Assembly: GCA_002368355.1 (NCBI GenBank)
Contig: AP018281.1
Span: 2,976,001-3,040,000, forward strand
DNA length: 64,000 nucleotides
From: Chondrocystis sp. NIES-4102
GTDB lineage: Bacteria > Cyanobacteriota > Cyanobacteriia > Cyanobacteriales > Xenococcaceae
Direction of reading: 5' to 3'
This document shows positions 57,692 through 64,000 of this stretch, piece after piece. The notes beneath the pieces were generated by a model, which worked only from the letters and a program-made list of their open reading frames with translations, ran no database searches and was not told the origin of the DNA. The position numbers and the translations under genes are program-made. How positions within the stretch are numbered: the stretch's first letter is position 1; every line of letters begins with the position of its first letter.

Positions 57692-58120
57692 ATGGGTAAA
57701 ATTAGAGTTTTGTTAGTAGAAGATTCCGATGTAGCAATCAATATTTATGAAAAAATGCTCAATTCTTCCCCTCATATTGAGGTTATCGGTAAAGCTCGCG
57801 ATGGCAAACAGGGCTTAGATCTGGTAATTCAATTAAGTCCTGATGTAATTTGTACAGACTTACAAATGCCTCAAATGGACGGGTTGCAATTTACTAAACA
57901 AGTTATGGCAAAATATCCTACCCCTATCTTAGTTTTAAGTAATGCAGTCCAAAAGTCCGATATCGATAATATCTATGAAGTGATGAAGGCTGGGGCGGTA
58001 GATGTAATGGCGAAACCTCAAACCGCTTTGGGTGGAAGTACGGAATCTATGCAAAATGAACTAGTTGTGAAAATTAGGGTTTTGGCTACTAAGAAAGTTA
58101 AAGCTATTCCACTTGTTTAA
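57692..58120 (+). CDS. CheB-receiver-like response regulator, copy 2
   Basis: This is a near-copy of the preceding gene, the same 142-residue length, with 15 substitutions by my count (for example A2G, K36R, N37D, E40Q), mostly conservative. The phosphoacceptor Asp in ICTDLQMPQMDG is kept. The pair is a tandem duplication 56 bases apart. Both reading frames are open, so both may be functional outputs. Confidence 0.88.
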   Translation: MGKIRVLLVEDSDVAINIYEKMLNSSPHIEVIGKARDGKQGLDLVIQLSPDVICTDLQMPQMDGLQFTKQVMAKYPTPILVLSNAVQKSDIDNIYEVMKAGAVDVMAKPQTALGGSTESMQNELVVKIRVLATKKVKAIPLV

Positions 58121-58344
58121 AATAATTTGAGAGAAAGGATAAGGATCTACGCAGATTGTAAATTTAATTACTTTTTGCGCCCTCATCCTTTTGTAAGCGT
58201 TGTTAAATATGTAATATTTCGTATATCTCTAACCTATAGCAATTATAAGGTGGTTAGGCATAAAGCTAATAACTGACCATTATTATTTTAGGAAGAGGAT
58301 AGAATGAACTACCCTATTACTATAATTAACAACGACTTTACCTA

Positions 58345-60492
58345 TTACATTGAGGCTCTAGCTTCGGCTGCTTCATCAGGATGAATACCCAATCTGGTTA
58401 AGTTTAAACGGTTTTTCTGATCAAAACCACGTATTTTTACCACGATTTCGTCGCCGACTGCTACCTCATCATCTACCTTGCCAACTCTACCTTCAGCTAG
58501 CTGGGAGATATGGATCATCCCTTCCTTACCTGGCAAAATCTCTACAAAAGCACCGATGTCAATTATTCTAGTAACTTTACCAACATAAACATCTCCCTCA
58601 TTTAGTTTACGGGTAATGTTGTATACCATCTTGCGAGCTTTTTCTGCTTTTTCAGCTTCCACCGCAGCGATAATTACTGTACCATCGTCTTCAATATCAA
58701 TTTTAGCTCCAGTTTGCTCGGTAATGGCTTTAATGGTTTTACCAGAAGGACCAATAACCACACCAATCAACTCAGGATCTATTTTCATAGTTAAGAGTCT
58801 GGGTGCATAAGGAGATAATTCCTGACGTGGTTGAGATATTACTTTGAGCATCTCTTGCAGAATATGTATCCGAGCAGGTAAAGCTTGTTGAATTGCTTGT
58901 GCAATAACTTCTACTGATAAACCTGTGATCTTCATATCCATTTGCAAGGCTGTAATTCCTGTATCCGTCCCTGCAACCTTGAAATCCATATCACCCAAAA
59001 AGTCTTCAATTCCCTGGATATCGGTTAGAATTCTGACTTCGTCTTGCTCTTTAATTAAACCCATAGCTGCACCACTTACAGGTTTAGTTATAGGTACGCC
59101 TGCATCCATCAAAGATAAAGTTGAACCGCAGACTGAACCCATTGAGGTTGAGCCATTGGAAGATAAAACTTCAGAAACAACTCGAATTACATAGGGAAAA
59201 GTTTCTGCACTAGGTAGCACGGGGACTAAAGCCCTTTCTGCTAATGCACCATGACCAATCTCTCTACGTCCAGGCGATCGCATGGGTCGAGTTTCACCGA
59301 CGGAATAGGGTGGGAAGTTGTAATGATGAAGATAGCGTTTTTCATCTTGAGGGTTGAGATCGTCACTGGTATTTTGGGCATCCCCTGATGTACCCAAGGT
59401 GGTAATAGAGAGAACTTGAGTTAAGCCTCTTCTAAATAAACCGCTTCCATGTACTCGCTCAGGTAAAATTCCTACTCTTGAGGTTATTGGTCTTACTTGA
59501 TCTAATTTACGTCCATCAACCCTCATTCCTTCTTCGATAATTTGACTGCGCATCAACTTTTTAGTAATTGATTTAAAAGCATTGTCGATCGCTTTGGAAT
59601 CTGCTGTAGTCATTACCACTAATGGATCATTTTCATTTAGTTCGGCAATTACATCGCTGATTTGTGTCTTTTTGATCTCATCTAAAGCTGCATCTCGACC
59701 ATTCTTATCTAGGTCATATTGAGACAGAATCTTTTTAATGTCTGCGGTGGCGCGATCGCTGATAAAGTTAGCTAGAGTTTGATCTTCTTCTGGCTTTTGT
59801 GGTATCAGTTTTTCAATTCCCAAGTCTCTAAGTAGTTCTCGCTGTGCCTCAATTAATTCTTGAATTGCTTCATAAGCAAAATCGATCGCCTCGATCATAT
59901 CTTGCTCTGGTAGTTGATTTGCACCTGCTTCTACCATGACAATACCGTCAGGACTACCTGCAACTACTATATCTAGATCACCTCTTTTAATCTCTTTATA
60001 GGTGGGATTTAATATAAAATCATCTCCTACTAAACCTACTCTCACTGCTGCCATTGGGCCGTAAAACGGAATTTGCGCCAATAATACTGCCACAGAAGCC
60101 CCCGTTACCGCTAAAACATCTGGGGGTACATCTTCATCCATCGATAAGGTAGTTGCAACAATTTGAATATCGTCTCTTAGCCAACCAGGAAACAAAGGAC
60201 GAATTGGGCGATCTATTAACCGACTAGTAAGAATTGCTTTCTCTCCAGGTCTACCCTCTCGCCTAAAAAAACCACCAGGAATACGTCCTGCTGCATATTG
60301 TCTTTCTTCGTAATCTACCGTTAATGGTAAGAAATCTACACCTTCTCTCCCTGGTGCGCTAGTTGCCGTAACTAGAACTGCTGTATCTCCTGATTGCACC
60401 AACACTGAACCACCTGCTTGTGGTGCGAGCAAGCCTACTTTGAGTCGAATATCACGACCATCAAAGGATATCGACTTGTCAAATTCTTGCAT
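58345..60492 (-). CDS. pnp: Polyribonucleotide nucleotidyltransferase (PNPase)
   Basis: This 715-residue 3'-5' exoribonuclease degrades RNA by phosphorolysis. It has two RNase PH-like domains (from [12 protein letters not shown] to about 220, and about 310-540, with [14 protein letters not shown]), a KH domain with the [15 protein letters not shown] loop, and a C-terminal S1 domain ([20 protein letters not shown]). It is transcribed alone. Cyanobacterial PNPase also makes RNA tails, since many lack poly(A) polymerase; that is known family behaviour. Confidence 0.96.
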   Translation of the reverse strand: MQEFDKSISFDGRDIRLKVGLLAPQAGGSVLVQSGDTAVLVTATSAPGREGVDFLPLTVDYEERQYAAGRIPGGFFRREGRPGEKAILTSRLIDRPIRPLFPGWLRDDIQIVATTLSMDEDVPPDVLAVTGASVAVLLAQIPFYGPMAAVRVGLVGDDFILNPTYKEIKRGDLDIVVAGSPDGIVMVEAGANQLPEQDMIEAIDFAYEAIQELIEAQRELLRDLGIEKLIPQKPEEDQTLANFISDRATADIKKILSQYDLDKNGRDAALDEIKKTQISDVIAELNENDPLVVMTTADSKAIDNAFKSITKKLMRSQIIEEGMRVDGRKLDQVRPITSRVGILPERVHGSGLFRRGLTQVLSITTLGTSGDAQNTSDDLNPQDEKRYLHHYNFPPYSVGETRPMRSPGRREIGHGALAERALVPVLPSAETFPYVIRVVSEVLSSNGSTSMGSVCGSTLSLMDAGVPITKPVSGAAMGLIKEQDEVRILTDIQGIEDFLGDMDFKVAGTDTGITALQMDMKITGLSVEVIAQAIQQALPARIHILQEMLKVISQPRQELSPYAPRLLTMKIDPELIGVVIGPSGKTIKAITEQTGAKIDIEDDGTVIIAAVEAEKAEKARKMVYNITRKLNEGDVYVGKVTRIIDIGAFVEILPGKEGMIHISQLAEGRVGKVDDEVAVGDEIVVKIRGFDQKNRLNLTRLGIHPDEAAEARASM

Positions 60493-60646
60493 TAAGTTTA
60501 TTGTCCTTATTTTTCACACTTTTCTTTTCTCGTGGGTCGATCCTAACACTATCTGATTTATTAAATCCTTAATCGTTGCGAGGAATTCTACTATAGTTTT
60601 ATATCTATGGTTTGCGTTTTATTTAATTATGTAACAAATGAAGATT

Positions 60647-61561
60647 TTAATTTATTTTTATCCACCCAACTACTTGAGGATCGAAACTTTCATCAAATAT
60701 AGTTTCTGAGTCATAGTAAACTTCGTAGGGATATTCCGATGGTAATTTGGAATTTCTTAGATCTGCCCCTGCAAAATTAGTATTAAATAAATAGGCTCTT
60801 GTTAAATCCGCTTTTTGAAGATTAGCATTGGTAAAATTAGCCTGTTTTAGGTGAGCTTCTCTTAGTTTAGCCTGACATAAATTAGCTTTCTCGAAATTTA
60901 CCTCCGTTAAAATTGCTTTGGTTAAATTAGCTAATGCTAAGTTTGTCTGCATCAAACTGGAATTACTCAAATTACAAGTACTCAGATTTGCTTCTCTTAA
61001 ATTTGACCCATCTAACTGAATTCCTTTGAGACTGACCCCGATTAATGGGGCTTTGCTTAATTCTGTGCGACGAAAGTTTATTTCACCCCGATTGTACCTG
61101 GTTAGTATTTCGTAAGGTTTGGCAAAGGAAAAGACATTGGAATGATATATTTTAAATAGATTAGCCAGGAAAAAATCGACAGTGATTTGTTTGAGATAAC
61201 CCTTTTCGACTGCTAGACGATGAAATCTAACGGGTTTCTCTTGGTGTTGTTGCTCTCTTAAAATAGCAGCAATTTGGTATTCATCTAATAAGCCTGATTG
61301 TTTAAAATAGTAAATTAAAGGTTGTTTTTGCTCTTGATTGAGTATTTTAGACCATTCTTCTACGAAAAAATCGGCTGTTTGTTGTTTAATCCACTTATTC
61401 GTCGCTAAAATCTCCCCAATTCTTAAATTTTCACTCGCTTGTTGTTGTAAAGCAATTTCCAGTTGACTTGCCGAAATTAAGCCCGCCTCAATTAAAATTT
61501 CTCCTAAAGGTCTATTGGTTTTGGATATTGATAGTTCATCTTGATTAAATGAATTCTCCAT
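60647..61561 (-). CDS. MshEN-like domain protein with pentapeptide repeats
   Basis: The 304-residue protein starts with two related segments (about 13-60 and 75-130): RPLGEILIEAGLISASQLEIAL and later LLDEYQIAAILREQQ, which resemble MshEN/T2SSE N-terminal modules. A C-terminal region (about 170-275) of roughly fifteen to twenty pentapeptide repeats of the A(D/N)LXX type follows (ANLSTCNLSNSSLMQTNLALANL). Such repeats form a quadrilateral beta helix. The joined function is unknown. Confidence 0.82.
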   Translation of the reverse strand: MENSFNQDELSISKTNRPLGEILIEAGLISASQLEIALQQQASENLRIGEILATNKWIKQQTADFFVEEWSKILNQEQKQPLIYYFKQSGLLDEYQIAAILREQQHQEKPVRFHRLAVEKGYLKQITVDFFLANLFKIYHSNVFSFAKPYEILTRYNRGEINFRRTELSKAPLIGVSLKGIQLDGSNLREANLSTCNLSNSSLMQTNLALANLTKAILTEVNFEKANLCQAKLREAHLKQANFTNANLQKADLTRAYLFNTNFAGADLRNSKLPSEYPYEVYYDSETIFDESFDPQVVGWIKIN

Positions 61562-61705
61562 TTATTTATCAGTAAATTAATCTATAAAAGATAAAAGCGT
61601 ATTAGATCAAAAAAAAATACATTTAATATTATAACCAGCAATATTTTAACAACTACTTATCTTAACTTGGAAGTTTGATGATACCGTTTGACTCATTAAA
61701 TAGCG

Positions 61706-62629
61706 TTAATTGAAGACTAAAAACTTAGTAGGATCTATTTGTTGACCATTTATTTGAACACGAAAATCTAAATGTGCGCCTGTAGACCAACCTGAGCTAC
61801 CAACTTGAGCTATTTCTTGGTTTTTCCTAATTTTCATTCCTTCTTCCACCTTAATTGAGTTATTCTTCAAGTGACCATAAATAGCGATCGCTCCTTTTCC
61901 ATGATCTACCTCTACCCAATTCCCTAGCTGTCCGCCACAATAGATATTTCCAAAGTCTATACACCCTGAAACAACTTTAGTGACAATGCCTTGATCAACT
62001 GCTACTACAGGCGATCCTAATGGCGCACGATAGTCAATTCCTGCGTGAAATTGTAATTGATTACTTAAAGGTCTTTTTCGCCAACCGAAAGGACTAGCTA
62101 TAGATTTGGTTTGAGGGGCTGGATGAGCGAATTGGCTTTTATCTGGAACGAAAGTACTATCTTGTTGAGGAAAAGGAGTAATTAGACTACTGCGAGATAA
62201 TTGGGGAAATTTGCTTTTGTCAAACTGGGGATAATTATGATCATCTTCAACTAATTGAGAGCTTGCAATAGTTTGTTGATAATTAATTTGCCAAGGTAAT
62301 GTACATTCATTAAATGCTGGTATAGCTTCTAAGGAATCTAGAATTATTCTCGTTGGTATATTTGTACTATTATAAAATTTATCTATACACTGAGGGAGAA
62401 TTGAGCCTGAGAAGAAAATTTTAGAAATTGTTTCTACAGGAGTGGGTGTAAGTTTTGGTTGTTTGAGATCTATGTTGCTCGTTTTAGGACAAATCAAGGG
62501 AGAATTGCAAACTTTAGATAAGCTAATCTTACTAGATAGTGATTGCTTATTACTCAATACTGTAGCGTCGGCGAGGGCGATCGGTGTTACTCCTGCTATT
62601 AGTAATCCTATCAATGTAATCCTCACCAT
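61706..62629 (-). CDS. M23 family metallopeptidase (LytM-like) with altered zinc site
   Basis: The 307-residue protein has a signal peptide (about 1-20), a long linker, and a C-terminal LytM domain (about 180-305). The HxxxD zinc pair is FHAGIDYRA (H195 and D199), and H253 (YGHL) is present. In the usual HxH motif the second His is replaced: GAHLDFRV with H286 and D288 in place of HLH. If the substitution abolishes zinc binding the protein may act as a LytM activator; Asp can also bind zinc, so activity is open. Its role would be in peptidoglycan cleavage or its control. Confidence 0.85.
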   Translation of the reverse strand: MVRITLIGLLIAGVTPIALADATVLSNKQSLSSKISLSKVCNSPLICPKTSNIDLKQPKLTPTPVETISKIFFSGSILPQCIDKFYNSTNIPTRIILDSLEAIPAFNECTLPWQINYQQTIASSQLVEDDHNYPQFDKSKFPQLSRSSLITPFPQQDSTFVPDKSQFAHPAPQTKSIASPFGWRKRPLSNQLQFHAGIDYRAPLGSPVVAVDQGIVTKVVSGCIDFGNIYCGGQLGNWVEVDHGKGAIAIYGHLKNNSIKVEEGMKIRKNQEIAQVGSSGWSTGAHLDFRVQINGQQIDPTKFLVFN

Positions 62630-62798
62630 TATCGAAATATTCTTTTATTTGTATTAATCTACAACTCTAGTAAAATTCACTTAAACTTTAAACTAGAATT
62701 CTATCCTTAGATATATTTACATATTTTTATATTTTTTAAAACATCACTAAATTATTTAAAACTTATAACTGTAAGTTGATGATTCAGTAAAAATACTT

Positions 62799-63347
62799 AT
62801 GAGCGATAAATTAAAAATATTGTCCCGTCGGAAATTACAAAAACTATCTTCCGTTTCAACTGGCATTTTGTTAGCTCTCATGTTTAGTGGTTGTGAGACA
62901 CAACAGTCTCAACAATATGAAGCAACCGCAAAAGCAACTATGACTTGGCGTGTAAAATATGCTCAAAATCTTCAAGAAGATAAGCCTGGTAACAGTAGAT
63001 ATCAAACCTTTGAGTCTGTATCGTTAATAAATCGTAACGGTGAAAAACCTGACGGTGCAGTGTATCAGGATAATCAAGGAATTTGGTGGCCGAAAGAACC
63101 CCCAAAGCCGAGTATTGATGAAATAGAAGCAGCCAAAAAGAAATCTTACGAGAAAACTGGTACGCCTGAAAGGTTACGACAAGTAGAATATCGCGTCAAG
63201 TTTTTCCAAGATGGCGAACAAATAAATTTGCCTACTAATTATGATGTTTATCGGCAAGTTTCTAAAGCTTATCCCGATACACCATTAAATTTTACAATGG
63301 GAGTAAATAACGGATCAGTAACAAAAGCTACACCAATGAATAATTAG
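62799..63347 (+). CDS. Lipoprotein of unknown function
   Basis: The 182-residue protein has a basic N-terminus, a hydrophobic stretch (about 19-30) and the lipobox LMFSGC with Cys at residue 32, so it should be lipidated and exported. The mature part is polar with beta-rich and charged regions (TMTWRVKYAQNLQEDK). No family is recognised. It is divergent from the M23 gene and precedes the DUF4399 gene by 112 bases. Confidence 0.65.
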   Translation: MSDKLKILSRRKLQKLSSVSTGILLALMFSGCETQQSQQYEATAKATMTWRVKYAQNLQEDKPGNSRYQTFESVSLINRNGEKPDGAVYQDNQGIWWPKEPPKPSIDEIEAAKKKSYEKTGTPERLRQVEYRVKFFQDGEQINLPTNYDVYRQVSKAYPDTPLNFTMGVNNGSVTKATPMNN

Positions 63348-63459
63348 TTAGAGCTTTGGCATTTTTTTGATATTGTTTTAATTTCAGCTAGTGAGATTGG
63401 GGTGACTAGTTAGCATTTTGATATGATAAGTAATGTAAATATTTATTAAATTTGAATAG

Positions 63460-63909
63460 ATGAACTTTAAAAACCTATTACTCAGTATCTTATCTGTCCT
63501 GATATTAAGTATAAATGTTCTAATAGTACCTCAAGCGATCGCTAGTGATTTAATTTCCCACGCTCCTGTTGAGGCGCAAGCATATATTATTGAACCTACG
63601 GATGGTGCTATTGTACCTGAAACATTTACTGTTAAGTTTGGTTTATCAGGTATGGATCTTGTGCCTGCGGGCATCGAGCAAGAAAATTCGGGGCATCATC
63701 ATCTATTAATCGATCAATCTCAATTACCCGATCTAACTAGTTCTTTACCTTCAACTGAGCAAATCCGCCACTTTGGGAAAGCACAAACTGAAACAGAACT
63801 TACTCTACCGAAAGGAGAACATACATTACAGTTAGTTTTAGGTAACTATTTACATATTCCCCACGACAACCCTGTTATTAGCGATCGCATTACTATCACA
63901 GTAAAATAA
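63460..63909 (+). CDS. Exported DUF4399 domain protein
   Basis: The 149-residue protein has a signal peptide (about 1-28, ending PQAIA) and the DUF4399 fold: VYIIEP-like AYIIEPTDGAIVPETFTVKFG, GHHHLLIDQ, and QLVLGNYLHIPHDNP. The His-rich GHHHLLID suggests metal binding, as the family is proposed to do; this is not proved. It is followed after 6 bases by another exported gene. Confidence 0.88.
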   Translation: MNFKNLLLSILSVLILSINVLIVPQAIASDLISHAPVEAQAYIIEPTDGAIVPETFTVKFGLSGMDLVPAGIEQENSGHHHLLIDQSQLPDLTSSLPSTEQIRHFGKAQTETELTLPKGEHTLQLVLGNYLHIPHDNPVISDRITITVK

Positions 63910-63915
63910 TTATTA

Positions 63916-64000
63916 ATGAGCTTTTTAACTACATTTAAAACTTCTAGTATAATACTTTTATCTACTTTCTTAGCAGCACCTGTAATTGCTCATAACGTCG
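63916..64000 (+). CDS. Exported protein, 5' end only (gene cut by window edge)
   Basis: ATG 63916 opens a frame MSFLTTFKTSSIILLSTFLA ending APVIAHNV at the window edge. It is a clear signal peptide (cleavage near VIA). Spacing of 6 bases from the DUF4399 stop suggests an operon. The mature part is not visible, so no function is claimed. Confidence 0.6.
   Translation, partial: MSFLTTFKTSSIILLSTFLAAPVIAHNV

Noticed and set aside
58304-58384. A 26-codon frame with a purine-rich AGGAAGAGGA upstream
   Set aside because: It runs antisense into the 3' end of pnp and its residues are low-complexity; chance is more likely.

Overview
The window is chromosomal DNA of a phycobilisome-containing cyanobacterium. 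The evidence is direct: the HIP1 octamer GCGATCGC (and its GCGATCGC-like variants) recurs throughout, and there are genes for phycocyanobilin synthesis (pcyA), a CpcS/CpeS bilin lyase, the photosystem II subunit PsbK, Ycf20, a cyanobacterial-type RNase P RNA and a cyanobacterial second chaperonin (groEL2) behind a CIRCE operator. Base composition is AT-rich and intergenic DNA carries many heptanucleotide tandem repeats. A low-GC unicellular or pleurocapsalean-like lineage is my inference; the sequence does not settle the genus. No tRNA, CRISPR array, intact insertion sequence or prophage was seen.

Layout. 1-6.8 kb: a two-partner secretion locus (C-terminal part of a large TpsA beta-helix exoprotein, its TpsB outer-membrane transporter) followed by an exported TPR-CHAT peptidase-like protein. 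6.8-14.2 kb: glycerate kinase, Ycf20, a DUF3611 membrane protein, rnpB-rnc, an Ftr1 iron permease, DUF4112, DUF1499, and an MFS transporter. 14.2-21.2 kb: a repeat-rich spacer, groEL2, a small membrane protein with a decayed duplicate upstream, a geranylgeranyl-reductase-family flavoprotein, prfC, and a toxin-antitoxin locus whose PIN toxin is destroyed by four in-frame stops. 21.3-28 kb: a cyclophilin fused to DUF5648 repeats, a LivM-type permease, a Stf0-like sulfotransferase, an unrecognised 149-residue protein, cobH with a short tatA upstream, and pcyA.

28-34 kb: a TetR regulator with two matched palindromic operators bracketing its promoter, a DevB-type membrane fusion protein without its DevC/DevA partners, a UPF0104 membrane protein whose C-terminus is written by heptamer repeats, and a Ser/Thr kinase-pseudokinase-TPR protein. 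34-43.9 kb: small single-membrane-span genes including psbK, DUF4870, a B12-binding-type radical SAM protein with a CPXCG partner, a Tat-exported Mn superoxide dismutase, a permuted MprF-like protein, DUF1361, an AI-2E family exporter and a DMT transporter. 44-50.6 kb: a repeat-containing coiled-coil protein, pcrA/uvrD helicase, a bilin lyase, aroH chorismate mutase and an ABC exporter.

50.7-58.1 kb is a co-directional chemotaxis-like signalling operon: PatA-type response regulator, double CheW protein, methyl-accepting protein without a visible HAMP domain, CheA hybrid kinase and two nearly identical CheB-receiver-like proteins produced by tandem duplication. No CheR or CheB methylesterase is in the window. 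58.3-64 kb: pnp, a pentapeptide-repeat protein with MshEN-like N-terminal segments, an M23 peptidase with a changed zinc ligand, a lipoprotein, a DUF4399 protein and the start of another exported protein cut by the window edge.
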